DNA of 64,000 nt from Curtobacterium sp. PhB115 (lineage in GTDB: Bacteria > Actinomycetota > Actinomycetes > Actinomycetales > Microbacteriaceae): positions 186,001 to 250,000 of the forward strand of contig NZ_RJKR01000008.1 of the NCBI RefSeq assembly GCF_003752025.1. Reading direction: 5' to 3'. Made by a program: the position numbers and the translations under genes. Shown here one piece after another: positions 43,625-52,728 of this stretch. How positions within the stretch are numbered: the first letter of the stretch is position 1; every line of letters begins with the position of its first letter. The notes beneath the pieces were generated by a model. It was not told the origin of the DNA, made no database searches, and worked only from the letters and a program-made list of their open reading frames with translations.

Positions 43625-45058
43625 ATGGCGACGACGATGACGACGACATCCAGGCGACGGGCGGGCAGCACGGCGGTCGCCGTGCTCGTGGCGGGCACCT
43701 TCTTCATGGAGCTCCTCGACGGCACGATCCTCGCCACCGCGGCGCCGGCGATGGGGCGCGACCTCGGCGTCGACTCCGCCGCGGTCGGCGTCGCGATCAC
43801 CGCCTACCTGGTCACCCTCGCCGTCTTCATCCCGGTCTCCGGCTGGCTGACCGACCGCATCGGCTCCCGCACGGTCTTCGCCGGTGCCATCGCGCTCTTC
43901 ACGATCGCGTCGGCGCTCTGCGCGCTCTCCACCGGCCTCGTCGACCTGACGCTCTGGCGCATCCTGCAGGGGCTCGGCGGCGCGCTCATGGTGCCCGTCG
44001 GCCGGCTCGTCGTGCTGCGGAGCGCGGGGCGCGAGCAGCTCGTCACGGCGATCGCGATCCTCACCTGGCCGGCGCTCGCGGCACCGATCATCGCCCCGTT
44101 CGTCGGCGGCGTGCTCGTGGACACCCTGTCGTGGCACTGGATCTTCCTCATCAACATCCCGCTCGGCATCGTCGCCTTCGTCGCTGCCCTCGTGCTCGTG
44201 CCGCAGGAGCGCGCGGCGCAACGGGTGCCGTTCGACTGGTTCGGGTCGTTGCTCGCGTGCTTCGGCCTCGGCTCCCTCGTGGTGATGGCCTCGCTGCTCG
44301 CGCTCGACACGATCCCGGTGACCGCGGTCGTCGTGTCCGGCGTCGTCGGCGCCGTGTGCTGCTGGTTCGCCATCCGGCACTTCCGTCGGGCACCGCACCC
44401 GATCATGGGCCTCGAGGCGTTCCGGCTCGAGACCTTCCGGGTGTCGCACGCCGGCGGCAGCCTGTTCCGCCTCGCGGTGTCGGCCGTGCCCTTCGTGCTC
44501 CCGCTGCTCTTCCAGGACGCATGGGGGTGGAGCGCGGTCCTCGCCGGGTCCGCGGTGCTCTGGGTGTTCGTCGGCAACCTCGGCATCAAGCCGATGACGA
44601 CCCCGTTCCTCCGTTGGTTCGGTTACCGGCCGGTGATCATCGTGTCGAGTGCCGTGGCCGCCGCGAGCGTCGTCGCGATGGCCTTCATGACCGAGGACAC
44701 CCCGTTCTGGCTGCTCGCCGTGCTGCTCGTGGTGAGCGGTGCCGCGCGCTCGGTCGGCTTCACCGCCTACAACACCATCGCCTTCGCCGACGTCGAGCAG
44801 GCGGACATGACCCCGGCGAACACCCTGTCGTCGACGCTGCAGCAGACCGCGGCGGGCTTCGGGGTCGCCGTCGCAGCCGTCGTCATCCGTGCAGCCTCCG
44901 GCCTCGGCGGCGACGGCCCGTACACGGCGGCGTTCTGGGTCATCGCGGCGCTCCTCGTGGTGGCCTGCGTCGAAGGTGTCCTGATGAGTCGCACAGCAGG
45001 GGACACGGTCCGGCCGGCCCGCCGTGTCCGCGCCGACGGGAAGCGCGTCCGCGCCTGA
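43625..45058 (+). CDS. MFS transporter, DHA2 (14-helix) type
   Basis: A 477-residue exporter of the DHA2 family: MELLDGTILATAAPAMGRDLGV (the LDxTIVNVALP-like motif of helix 1), GWLTDRIGSRTVFAGAI, LTLWRILQGLGGALMVPVGRLVVLR and the WHWIFLINIPLGIVAF loop. The family pumps hydrophobic drugs or cations out with protons. It is divergent from the IclR operon and could instead share its regulator, but nothing in the sequence suggests sugar-acid uptake. Confidence 0.9.
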   Translation: MATTMTTTSRRRAGSTAVAVLVAGTFFMELLDGTILATAAPAMGRDLGVDSAAVGVAITAYLVTLAVFIPVSGWLTDRIGSRTVFAGAIALFTIASALCALSTGLVDLTLWRILQGLGGALMVPVGRLVVLRSAGREQLVTAIAILTWPALAAPIIAPFVGGVLVDTLSWHWIFLINIPLGIVAFVAALVLVPQERAAQRVPFDWFGSLLACFGLGSLVVMASLLALDTIPVTAVVVSGVVGAVCCWFAIRHFRRAPHPIMGLEAFRLETFRVSHAGGSLFRLAVSAVPFVLPLLFQDAWGWSAVLAGSAVLWVFVGNLGIKPMTTPFLRWFGYRPVIIVSSAVAAASVVAMAFMTEDTPFWLLAVLLVVSGAARSVGFTAYNTIAFADVEQADMTPANTLSSTLQQTAAGFGVAVAAVVIRAASGLGGDGPYTAAFWVIAALLVVACVEGVLMSRTAGDTVRPARRVRADGKRVRA

Positions 45059-45191
45059 CCCGCGGGCTGTCCGTTTCCGACACGGTCACACCCACGAAAC
45101 CCGGCAGGCGTTACAGTCTCAGCATCCGTTTGCCGACGCCGAGTACGGTTGCCGCGGCAGGGTGACCGGACCACCCGGACAGGAAGGCAGC

Positions 45192-45968
45192 ATGGCCGCG
45201 CCAGAGCAGCAGAGCACGATCGCCACCGACGCAGGCGTGCCTCCGACCGCCCTCCGGGTCGTCAGCTACAACCTCCGAGAGCACACCGCGAACAGCGAGC
45301 TCGCCGCACTGGCCGAGGCCTCGGATGCCGACGTCCTGTGTGTGCAGGAGTGCGACAGCAACGACCTCGCGCCGTCGATCGGCGGCCTCTCGCTCGCCGC
45401 GTCCACCCGCGCCAACCGACTCGGGCTCGCGATCTACAAGCGCGACGACCGCTTCGAGGTGCAGGACTTCAGCATCCACTCGCTGCAGAAGTCCCTGCAC
45501 GACCGCGTCCTCGCCCCTGCGCACGAGCGACTCATCGCGATGCACCTGCGTGACAACGAGGCTGACGCCGAGGTCATCGTCGCCTCGTTCCACGCCTCGC
45601 CGCTGACCGCGACGAACTCCCTGCGCCGCAAGCAGATCGAGGCCGCGCACCAGTTCGTCCGCGACCTGTCGAAGGACGCCCCGGCGATCATGGTCGGCGA
45701 CTTCAACTACCCCTGGTTCCAGACGAACCTGCGCCGGAAGATCGAGCAGCACGGCTTCGCGCTGTCCCTGTCCGACCAGCCCACGTACCTGCGCTACCGC
45801 AAGTTCACCGGGCACTTCGACTTCGCGACGAGCGTCGGGCTGCACATCGCCGGCGTCGAGACCCTGCCTGCGGGCATCTCCGACCACCGCCCGATCCTCG
45901 TCCGTGCGCACTACGAGCACCCCGGCGCGACCGGGACCGTCGCCACCGTGGAGTCCCCGGCCGCCTGA
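45192..45968 (+). CDS. Endonuclease/exonuclease/phosphatase-family protein
   Basis: A 258-residue protein with the EEP metal-phosphoesterase fold. Motifs: VVSYNLREHT, DVLCVQECDSND (metal Glu), IVASFHASP, IMVGDFNYPWF (GDFN) and ISDHRPILVRAHY (SDH). It has no signal peptide. Substrates of this fold range from DNA to phospholipids. An AGGAAGG site lies 4 nt upstream of the ATG at 45192. Confidence 0.88.
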   Translation: MAAPEQQSTIATDAGVPPTALRVVSYNLREHTANSELAALAEASDADVLCVQECDSNDLAPSIGGLSLAASTRANRLGLAIYKRDDRFEVQDFSIHSLQKSLHDRVLAPAHERLIAMHLRDNEADAEVIVASFHASPLTATNSLRRKQIEAAHQFVRDLSKDAPAIMVGDFNYPWFQTNLRRKIEQHGFALSLSDQPTYLRYRKFTGHFDFATSVGLHIAGVETLPAGISDHRPILVRAHYEHPGATGTVATVESPAA

Positions 45969-46361
45969 CCCGCGGGCATGTCGTCGAGCGGTCAGCAAGT
46001 GTCGGCCGGCGGTCCGGCAGGCGACACGTCGTGACCACTCCGCGGGCGACGGCGGGAAGTCGTGACTGCTCGGCGGGCGACGCTGGGCGCGCCGGTGGAG
46101 CCGGCAACGCACTGGAGGCCCGGTGCCGGTCTCGTGTACCGGCACCGGGCCTCCAGACGGTTGCGGCCACAGCACATGGCGAGGCGACGAAACGCGCCGC
46201 GCCCGCCGTCGCGTGGTCACGAACTGTCGGCCAGCGTTCCGCCGAGCGACACGTCGTGACCACTCGGCGGACGCGAGCGGGGAGTCGCGAGCCCGCGACG
46301 TGCCGAGGTCGCAGCACACGCCGCGCGCCGCGCGCCGCGCGCGGCGCGCCCGCGCCCCGCG
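45969..46361. repeat. Repeat-rich spacer with two hairpin element types
   Basis: Two related copies (about 45988-46040 and 46213-46265) share GCGACACGTCGTGACCACTC exactly at their right ends. The second copy has inverted ends GTGGTCACGA (46213-46222) and TCGTGACCAC (46254-46263). A third fragment lies near 46056. Between them is a perfect 19-bp hairpin (46112-46130 with 46138-46156, 7-nt loop) of the GGAGGC REP family. From 46320 the sequence becomes GCGC-only. No gene is seen. Confidence 0.85.
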
Positions 46362-47033
46362 TCAGCGACGCAGGGTCGCCCTCGCGAGACGGTTCCCGAC
46401 GAACTGGCCGAGCTGCACGATGACCACGATCGCAGCCACCGAGACGTAGACGATCCACCAGTCGTACCGCTGCGAGCCGTACGTGATCGCGTACTCGCCG
46501 AGGCCACCGCCACCGATCAACGCACCCTGCGCCGTCATGTCGACGATGCCGATGTAGATGAAGGTGTAGCCGAGGATGAGCGGTCCGAGGCCCTCGGGGA
46601 TGAGCACGGTCAGCAGGATCGAGACCGGGTGCGCACCTGACGCGCGAGCCGCCTCGACGACGCCGGGGTCCACCGCGAGCAGGTTCTGCTCGACGATGCG
46701 CGACACCGCGAACGCCGCCGCGAGCGAGATCGCGAAGGTGACCGCCGGCACGCCGATCGTGGTCTGCACCACCACGCGCGACAGCGGTGCGATGGCGGCG
46801 AGGAAGATCACGAACGGGATCGGGCGGACCAGGTTCACGACGACGTTGATGATCGTGTACGCGGTGCGGTTGCCGAGCAGGTTGCCCGGACGGGTCGCGT
46901 AGAGCAGCAGCCCGAGGGCGAGCCCGATGACGCCGGCGATGACGAGCGACACGAGCGACATCACGATGGTGTCGCGCATGGCGGCGAGGAAGACGTCGAA
47001 CGTGTCGATCACGCTCTGGAACGAGTTGTTCAC
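46362..47033 (-). CDS. metI: Methionine ABC transporter permease
   Basis: A 223-residue permease with five or six helices and the ABC coupling loop EAARASGAHPVSILLTVLIPEGLGPLI (EAA motif). The opening TFDVFLAAMRDTIVMSLVSLVIAGVIGLALGLLLY and VRPIPFVIFLAAIAPLSRVVVQTTIG are characteristic of MetI. GTG start overlapping the MetN stop (GTGA). It works with MetN and MetQ to import methionine. Confidence 0.95.
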   Translation of the reverse strand: MNNSFQSVIDTFDVFLAAMRDTIVMSLVSLVIAGVIGLALGLLLYATRPGNLLGNRTAYTIINVVVNLVRPIPFVIFLAAIAPLSRVVVQTTIGVPAVTFAISLAAAFAVSRIVEQNLLAVDPGVVEAARASGAHPVSILLTVLIPEGLGPLILGYTFIYIGIVDMTAQGALIGGGGLGEYAITYGSQRYDWWIVYVSVAAIVVIVQLGQFVGNRLARATLRR

Positions 47034-48112
47034 GCTGCTGCCTCCTCGTCGGTCGTGACGCCGTCGGCGCGGAGCGAAGCGACGGCGCGGTCGATGGCGT
47101 CCGGTGCACCAGCACCAGCACCAGCACCAGCGACCCCGCCGGCGACCCCGCCGGCCGTCAGCTCGTACGTCAACGACCCGATCCGCCGCTCACGGATCTC
47201 CCCGACCCCGCCGTAGACGAGCTCGGCGGTGACCCCGGCGGACCGGAACACGGCGTCGATCCGGTTCTGCAGCCCGGCCTCGTCGGTGATCTGCACGGTC
47301 ACCAGGCGTCCGGGGTGGCGTTCGCGCAGGCGAGCGAGCGTGTCGACCGACGGGCGGTCGTGCAGCGCGGTGCGGACGAACCGCTGCGCCGCACCCGTCT
47401 TCGGCGCCGAGAACACGTCGTACACGTCGCCGACCTCGACGACGCGGCCCTGCTCCATCACGGCGACGCGGTCGGCGATCTGCCGGACGGCGTCCATCTC
47501 GTGCGTGATGACGATGATCGTGACGCCGAGCTCCTTGTTCACCCGACGGAGCAGTCCCAGGACCTCGGAGGTGGTCTCCGGGTCGAGGGCGCTGGTGGCC
47601 TCGTCGGCGAGCAGCAGGTCGGGCGACGCCGCGAGTGCCCGGGCGATGCCGACGCGCTGCTTCTGGCCACCGGACAGCTGCTCCGGGTACGCGTAGGCAC
47701 GGTCGAGGAGCCCGACGAAGTCGAGCAGCTCCGCGACACGGCGGTCGCGTTCGTCCTTCGGGACACCGGCGACCTTGAGCGGGTACGCGACGTTGCCGGC
47801 GATGGTGCGGGACCGGAACAGGTTGAACTGCTGGAAGATCATCCCGATGTTGCGACGCGCCAGACGGCGGTCCCGCTCGGGGATCGCCGTCAGTTCCTTG
47901 CCGGCAACGGTGACGGAGCCCGACGAGGGGAGCTCGAGGGCGTTCACGAGCCGGACCAGGGTGGACTTGCCGGCACCGGAGTACCCGATGACGCCGAGGA
48001 CCTCTCCCTGGTGCACGTCCAGGGAGACGTCCTCGACGGCCACCACGGTCTCGCCGGTGTCGGCGCGGCGGTAGTGCTTCGAGACGCCGCGGAGTTCGAC
48101 GAGGACCGGCAC
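47030..48112 (-). CDS. metN: Methionine ABC transporter ATP-binding protein with expanded NIL loop
   Basis: A 360-residue ATPase: Walker A GYSGAGKST (43-51), Q-loop FQQFNLF, signature LSGGQKQR (about 147), Walker B LLLADEATSALD and H-loop THE. The C-terminal NIL domain, which binds methionine and inhibits transport, contains the expected VTVQITDEAGLQNRIDAVFR strand and helix. Its next element is interrupted by a Gly/Ala/Val run (GGVAGGVAGAGAGAGAP), encoded by short tandem repeats at about 47107-47160. GTG start overlapping the MetQ stop by one base. Confidence 0.95.
   Translation of the reverse strand: MPVLVELRGVSKHYRRADTGETVVAVEDVSLDVHQGEVLGVIGYSGAGKSTLVRLVNALELPSSGSVTVAGKELTAIPERDRRLARRNIGMIFQQFNLFRSRTIAGNVAYPLKVAGVPKDERDRRVAELLDFVGLLDRAYAYPEQLSGGQKQRVGIARALAASPDLLLADEATSALDPETTSEVLGLLRRVNKELGVTIIVITHEMDAVRQIADRVAVMEQGRVVEVGDVYDVFSAPKTGAAQRFVRTALHDRPSVDTLARLRERHPGRLVTVQITDEAGLQNRIDAVFRSAGVTAELVYGGVGEIRERRIGSLTYELTAGGVAGGVAGAGAGAGAPDAIDRAVASLRADGVTTDEEAAA
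47107..47160. repeat. 6- and 12-bp coding tandem repeats in metN
   Basis: CACCAG repeats about four times (47107-47130), followed by two 12-bp CGACCCCGCCGG-like units (47131-47155). On the minus strand they encode Gly-Val-Ala-Gly and Ala-Gly runs within the NIL domain. Confidence 0.85.
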
Positions 48113-49068
48113 TACTTCGCTGCCGCCGTCGCGTCCTGCTGCACCGTGGCGAGTTCCTTCTGCAGGTCGGCAGCGCTCTCGTCGCTCGGGACGGCGTCCG
48201 GGTAGTCCTTCGCGAAGACCTTCTGCACGGCGTCGTCCTGGAACAGCTTCGCGAGGGCGAGGTACGTCTTGTTGTCCTTGTCGGCGTCACGCACGGCGAA
48301 CACGTTCACGTACGGGGCGGCGGAGGCGCTCTTCGGGTCGTCCTGGAAGATCGCGTCCTTGGTGTCGAGCCCTGCCGAGGTGGCGTAGTTCACGTTGACG
48401 ATGGCGCCCTCGACGGAGCCCTGCTGCAGCGCGTTCGCGGTCTGCGAGGCGTCGAGCGTCTGCACGTCGACCTTCTTCGAGGTGATGTCGGCGGTGGTCG
48501 AGAACGCGTTGCCGCCGTCCTTGAGCTCGAGCAGGTCGGCGGCCTGCAGGACCAGGAGCGCACGTGCCTCGTTGATGGCGTCGTTCGGGATCGCGATCTT
48601 CGCGCCGTCGCTGAAGTCCGCCACGTCGGAGACCTTCGTCGAGTACAGCGGCAGCGGGTAGACGGCGGTCGCGCCGATCGGCTGCAGGTCGTCGTCCGAG
48701 GTGACGTTGTAGTTCGCCAGGTACTGGATGTGCTGGAACTGGTTGATGTCGATCTGCTTGTCCTTGAGCGCAGGGTTCGGCAGCGAGTAGTCGGAGAAGT
48801 TCTGGAGCTTCACGGTGACGTTGAGCTGCTCCTTGGCGGCCTTCACGTAGGTGTCCCAGTACGGCAGCGACTTGTCCGAGACACCGATCGACACGGTCTG
48901 CGGAGCGGCGTCGCCGGCGGCTGCGCCGGTGCCGTCGTTGCTCCCGGAGCGGACGACCCCGACGATGACGGCGACGACGATCGCGACGACGACGATCACG
49001 GCGGCGATGATCCAGCCGATCGGGCGCTTGCCCTTCGGCTTCTCGGGCAGTGCGGGGGCTGCGGACAT
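48112..49068 (-). CDS. metQ: Methionine-binding protein, membrane-anchored
   Basis: A 318-residue substrate-binding protein of the NlpA/MetQ family: VSIGVSDKSLPYWDTYVKAAKEQLNVTVKLQNFSDYSLPNPALKDKQIDINQFQH is diagnostic, with IAIPNDAINEARALLVLQ and APYVNVFAVRD further on. Instead of a lipobox Cys it has a charged start (EKPKGKRPIG) and a single hydrophobic helix (residues 18-41), so it is held by a transmembrane anchor. A GAGGAG site precedes ATG 49068. First gene of metQNI. Confidence 0.95.
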   Translation of the reverse strand: MSAAPALPEKPKGKRPIGWIIAAVIVVVAIVVAVIVGVVRSGSNDGTGAAAGDAAPQTVSIGVSDKSLPYWDTYVKAAKEQLNVTVKLQNFSDYSLPNPALKDKQIDINQFQHIQYLANYNVTSDDDLQPIGATAVYPLPLYSTKVSDVADFSDGAKIAIPNDAINEARALLVLQAADLLELKDGGNAFSTTADITSKKVDVQTLDASQTANALQQGSVEGAIVNVNYATSAGLDTKDAIFQDDPKSASAAPYVNVFAVRDADKDNKTYLALAKLFQDDAVQKVFAKDYPDAVPSDESAADLQKELATVQQDATAAAK

Positions 49069-49205
49069 GGGGTGCTCCTCGTGGGCGGTGCTGTGGGGGC
49101 GCCGCGGTGGTCCGCGGCGTGGAGTCGAGTGTGACGGGAGCGAGCGTCCGGTGCGAGTTGCGTTCCGCCGTGTTACACGCAGGCGACACGGGCAGACTCC
49201 GACGG
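49069..49205 (-). promoter_or_regulatory. metQNI upstream region
   Basis: The spacer contains an 8-bp stem CGCCGCGG / CCGCGGCG (49100-49107 and 49112-49119) between the metQ ribosome site and a TGTAACAC stretch near 49170, which could be a -10 or an operator half-site (GTGTTACAC is symmetric). A SAM riboswitch is common before methionine genes, but I do not see its core here. Confidence 0.4.
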
Positions 49206-49700
49206 GTGCGCAGCATCGAACTCGTCCTCGACGGCCCGTCGGACGCGGCGGTCCGGGCGCTCTGGCAGACCCTCGTCGCCGGGGAGCTGCCGAGCCTCGG
49301 ACACTCGGGTACGAACGACCCGCACGTGACGCTCGTCGCCGGCGAGGCACTGCCCGTCCCGACGGACCTGGGCGTCGCCGTGCCGGAGACCCTGCGCGTC
49401 GCCGGCATCCTGCTCTTCCCCGCCGGACCCGGTCGGCACGTGCTCGGACTCGGCGTGGTCATCGACGAGCCACTCGCCCGCTTCCACCGCGCGGTCGACG
49501 CCGCCGCTCCGGGATCGGTCGACTCGTCGCTGCCCGGCCGGTGGGCGCCGCACGTCACGCTCGCTCGGCGCATCCGCGACGTCGACCTGCCCGCGGCGCT
49601 CCGGGTCCTGACGGCCGACGCACCCCTGCCCGAGGTACTCACCGTAGCCGGTCTCCGTCACTGGGACGGGGATGCGAAGGTGGTCACCCGCCTGCGCTGA
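49206..49700 (+). CDS. 2'-5' RNA ligase-family (2H) phosphoesterase
   Basis: A 164-residue 2H protein with the two catalytic His motifs PHVTLVAG (about residue 40) and PHVTLARR (about 118) flanking a central cleft. The opening RSIELVLDGPSDAAVRALWQTL is typical of the LigT/2'-5' RNA ligase group, which opens 2',3'-cyclic phosphates on RNA or nucleotides. GTG 49206 is the only start that keeps the first strand complete; a CAGACT sequence, a weak match to TANNNT, lies 7 nt upstream. Confidence 0.82.
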   Translation: MRSIELVLDGPSDAAVRALWQTLVAGELPSLGHSGTNDPHVTLVAGEALPVPTDLGVAVPETLRVAGILLFPAGPGRHVLGLGVVIDEPLARFHRAVDAAAPGSVDSSLPGRWAPHVTLARRIRDVDLPAALRVLTADAPLPEVLTVAGLRHWDGDAKVVTRLR

Positions 49701-49711
49701 CGCGCCCTTGC

Positions 49712-49821
49712 GGACCGGCACCGGGCCTCCCGGTCGGCGCGGTTGCGCTGGTCCAGGGGCGCAGGGGGCGCAGGGGCGCAGGGGCGCGGCAGGGCCGGCC
49801 TGGAGGTGCGGGTCAGGCCCG
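49712..49821. repeat. REP-like fragments and GGGGCGCA tandem run
   Basis: The spacer after the 2H gene holds two fragments of the GGAGGC/GCCTCC family (49712-49735, ACCGGGCCTCCCGGT; and 49793-49821, CCTGGAGGTGCGGGTCAGGCCCG). A four-copy AGGGGCGC run lies at about 49755-49792. The second fragment reaches into the 3' end of the alditol oxidase gene. Confidence 0.6.
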
Positions 49822-51060
49822 CAGGACCCGCTCGCCGAACGCGGATGCGAACGTCCGGTCCGGGTCGGCTCGTGCGATCAGCGCACGGACGTCCGCCACC
49901 CGCGGGTACAGCGCTGCGATCGCGTCGCCGTCGAGGGAACTCATCTTCCCCCAGTGGGGGCGGCCGTCGAACGGGGCCAGCCGTGCCTCGAGGTCCGGCA
50001 GCAGCGCGGCGACCGCCTCCGGGTGCTTCTTCCAGGTGAAGGCGATGCAGAGCACGTCCTCGCCCTGGGTCGGGCTGAGCCAGAACGGGTCGGCGGCCAT
50101 CGTCCGCAGCTCGCACACGTGCAGGTGCGGCTGGATCCGGTCGGCGAGTCCGCGCAGGGCGTCGAGCGCGGCCGCCGCGTGCCGGATCGGGACGAAGTGC
50201 TCGCTCTGCACCTCGGACCCGTGGCTCGGCACGGACTCGATCGGGAAGTGCGGCAGTCGGTCCCACCACGGTCCGACCGACCCGTCCCGTGCGGTGTGGT
50301 GGCCGTCGCCGGGGGAGCCCGGCAGCCGGGGCGCGCCGAACAGCTCGTCGGGGGCATCGGCGTCGTCCGCGCCCGCGGGGAGCCGGGTCTTCACGAGCAC
50401 CTCGCTGATCTCGTCCCCGAACACCGTGTACGAGCAGACCGAGTACCCGGCGCCGTGGATGTCGGCGACGTGGTCGGTGAACGTGCTCCACGGGAACGGG
50501 CCGTAGGAGTCCTGTCGCATCCGGTACGTGGGCTCGAGGTCGAGCGTGACGCGGGTGACGATCCCGAACAGCCCGAGGTGCAGGACGGTGCCGGGGAACG
50601 CCGGGTCGGTGCGGTCGAGGGTGCGGAGGGAGCCGTCCGGCCCGAGCATCTCGAACGACCGGACGGCGGCGGACAGTGAGCCGAGCGTCGTCCCGGAGCC
50701 GTGGGTGCCGGTGGCGACGGCGCCCCCCACGGAGATGTGCGGCAGGGACCCCATGTTGTGCAGGGCGAACCCGGCGCGGTCGATGTCCGGGGCGACGACG
50801 CCGTACCGGGTGCCGGCACCGAGCGTCGCCGTCCGGTCGTCGGCGTCGATCACCAGGTCCGTCGGGATCCCGGTGAGGTCGAGCAGCACGCCGGGGCCGT
50901 CGGCGACGTCGTTGAACGAGTGCCGGGTGCCGAGCCCGTGCACCCGTGGTGCTCCGGCGACGATCTCGGCGGCCTCGGCGACGGTGCCCGGTCGGACGAT
51001 CCGCTCTGCCGTGTAGGTGAGCGTGCCGGACCAGTTGAGTTCGCTCGCCGTCGACCGCAT
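49813..51060 (-). CDS. FAD-binding alditol / sugar-lactone oxidase
   Basis: A 415-residue VAO-family oxidase: NWSGTLTYTAERIVRPGTVAEAAEIVAGAPRVHGLGTRHSFND is the alditol oxidase N-terminus with the FAD-linking His region, GSLPHISVGGAVATGTHGSGTTLGSLS the pyrophosphate loop, and a D-arabinono-1,4-lactone-oxidase-type C-terminus with HWGKM. Such enzymes oxidise xylitol, sorbitol or sugar lactones with oxygen and give hydrogen peroxide. ATG 51060 starts the conserved part. Confidence 0.9.
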   Translation of the reverse strand: MRSTASELNWSGTLTYTAERIVRPGTVAEAAEIVAGAPRVHGLGTRHSFNDVADGPGVLLDLTGIPTDLVIDADDRTATLGAGTRYGVVAPDIDRAGFALHNMGSLPHISVGGAVATGTHGSGTTLGSLSAAVRSFEMLGPDGSLRTLDRTDPAFPGTVLHLGLFGIVTRVTLDLEPTYRMRQDSYGPFPWSTFTDHVADIHGAGYSVCSYTVFGDEISEVLVKTRLPAGADDADAPDELFGAPRLPGSPGDGHHTARDGSVGPWWDRLPHFPIESVPSHGSEVQSEHFVPIRHAAAALDALRGLADRIQPHLHVCELRTMAADPFWLSPTQGEDVLCIAFTWKKHPEAVAALLPDLEARLAPFDGRPHWGKMSSLDGDAIAALYPRVADVRALIARADPDRTFASAFGERVLRA

Positions 51061-51103
51061 GCCGCCCACGATGCCACGTCGGGCAGTGGGCGGCACCGGG
51101 GGC

Positions 51104-52585
51104 TCAGTGCACGGGCGGGGGAGTCGGCGCACCCTCGGGCACGGCCGGACGCGTGACGAACACCGACGCCAGGATCCCGAACAGCGAGATGATCGCGCCG
51201 ACGAGGAATGCCGTCTTCACACCGGAGGCCGTCGCAGCGGCCACGGCGTCCGCTCCGGCTCCGGTCGCCGCCGTCGCCGCGCCGATCGTCAGCAGCGTGA
51301 CGAACAGCGCCGTGCCGGCGGCACCGGCGAGCTGCTGTGCCGTACCGAGGACCGCGCTGCCGTGCGAGTACAGCTTCGGCGGCAGGCCACCGAGTGCGGC
51401 GGTGAACAGTGGGGTGAAGGTCAGGGCCAGGCCGATGCTCAGCACGACGTGCGCGCCGAGGACGAACCACACGCTGGTGTCCACGCCGACGGTGGAGAGC
51501 GCCCAGAGCACGGCGCTGACGATGATCGAGCCCGGGATCAGCAGCACCCGCGGACCACGACGGTCGTAGACACGGCCGACGACGGGGGACAGCAGCCCCA
51601 TCAGCAGGCCGCCGGGGAGCAGCAGCAGGCCGACGTTCAGGACTTCGAGCCCGAGGACCCGCTCGAGGTAGATCGGCAGCAGGATCAGCGTGCCGAACAT
51701 CGCCATGAAGCTCAGCGCCATCGCGACGATCGGGACGGTGAAGCCGCGGGTCTGGAAGGTGCGCAGGTCGAGCAGGGCGCTGTCGGTGCGCTGCAGTCGG
51801 GTCTGACGGAGGATGAAGACCGTCAGGGCGACGGCACCGACGACGAGCGCGGTGACCGGGACGAACAGGCCGGTGGTGCCGGCCTCGCCGATGCTGGACA
51901 GGCCGTAGACGATCCCACCGAACGCGAACGCGGACAGGATCACCGAGAACACGTCGAGCGGTGCCCGGCGGGGCGTCGAGACGTTGCGGACCTTGAGCAT
52001 GCCGAGGATGAGCGCGGCGATCGCGATCGGCAGGACGAAGCCGAACAGCCAGCGCCAGTCGAAGGCGTTGAGGATGAGTCCGGAGATCGTCGGACCGATG
52101 GCCGGCGCGACCGAGATGACGATCGAGATGTTGCCCATGATGCGGCCACGGTGGGCCGGCTCGACCAGGGTGAGCACCGTCGTCATCAGGAGCGGCATCA
52201 TGATCGCCGTGCCGCTCGCCTGCACGATGCGGCCGACGAGCAGCAGCGTGAACCCGGGCGCGAGCAGCGCGATCAGGGTGCCGGCTGAGAACAGGCCCAT
52301 CGCCCAGATGAAGACGGGGCGGGTGTTGAACCGCTGCAGCAGGAAGCCGGTGATCGGGATGACGACGGCCATCGTGAGCAGGAAGCCGGTGGTGAGCCAC
52401 TGGCCGGTCGCGGCGCTGATGTCGAGGTCGTCCATGAGCCGCGGCAGCGCCACGCCCATGATCGTCTCGTTCAGGATGACGACGAACGCGGAGACGAGCA
52501 GCAGCCCGATCACGAGTCGGGTCTCGGCAGCGGTCGGCTGCGACACACTGCCCGTGCGGGGTGCGGAATCGACGGCCTGGGTCAT
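51104..52585 (-). CDS. MFS transporter, DHA2 (EmrB/QacA, LmrB-like) type
   Basis: A 493-residue 14-helix exporter: SAFVVILNETIMGVALPRLMDDLDISAATGQWLTTGFLLTMAVVIPITGFLLQRF is the LmrB/MDR signature of helices 1-2, then GRIVQASGTAIMMPLLMTTVLTLVEPAHRGRIMG and WRWLFGFVLPIA. Related proteins give lincomycin or dye resistance. AGGAGC precedes the ATG. It ends 43 bp upstream of the oxidase start on the same strand, so co-transcription is possible. Confidence 0.92.
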   Translation of the reverse strand: MTQAVDSAPRTGSVSQPTAAETRLVIGLLLVSAFVVILNETIMGVALPRLMDDLDISAATGQWLTTGFLLTMAVVIPITGFLLQRFNTRPVFIWAMGLFSAGTLIALLAPGFTLLLVGRIVQASGTAIMMPLLMTTVLTLVEPAHRGRIMGNISIVISVAPAIGPTISGLILNAFDWRWLFGFVLPIAIAALILGMLKVRNVSTPRRAPLDVFSVILSAFAFGGIVYGLSSIGEAGTTGLFVPVTALVVGAVALTVFILRQTRLQRTDSALLDLRTFQTRGFTVPIVAMALSFMAMFGTLILLPIYLERVLGLEVLNVGLLLLPGGLLMGLLSPVVGRVYDRRGPRVLLIPGSIIVSAVLWALSTVGVDTSVWFVLGAHVVLSIGLALTFTPLFTAALGGLPPKLYSHGSAVLGTAQQLAGAAGTALFVTLLTIGAATAATGAGADAVAAATASGVKTAFLVGAIISLFGILASVFVTRPAVPEGAPTPPPVH

Positions 52586-52728
52586 GCGGGGGCTCCTGGT
52601 GGATCACGACTGGTGGAACGAGGGGGCGCGGAACGCGCAGACAGGGCAACCGCCTGAGTGGATTCGATTATTCCGCGCCGCGCCGACATCCGCGGGTGCA
52701 CAGTCGGCGCGACCTCGCCGCAGCTGGC

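Noticed and set aside
49069-49205. SAM riboswitch before metQNI
   Set aside because: Region is too short and no conserved core is visible; only a simple 8-bp stem is present.
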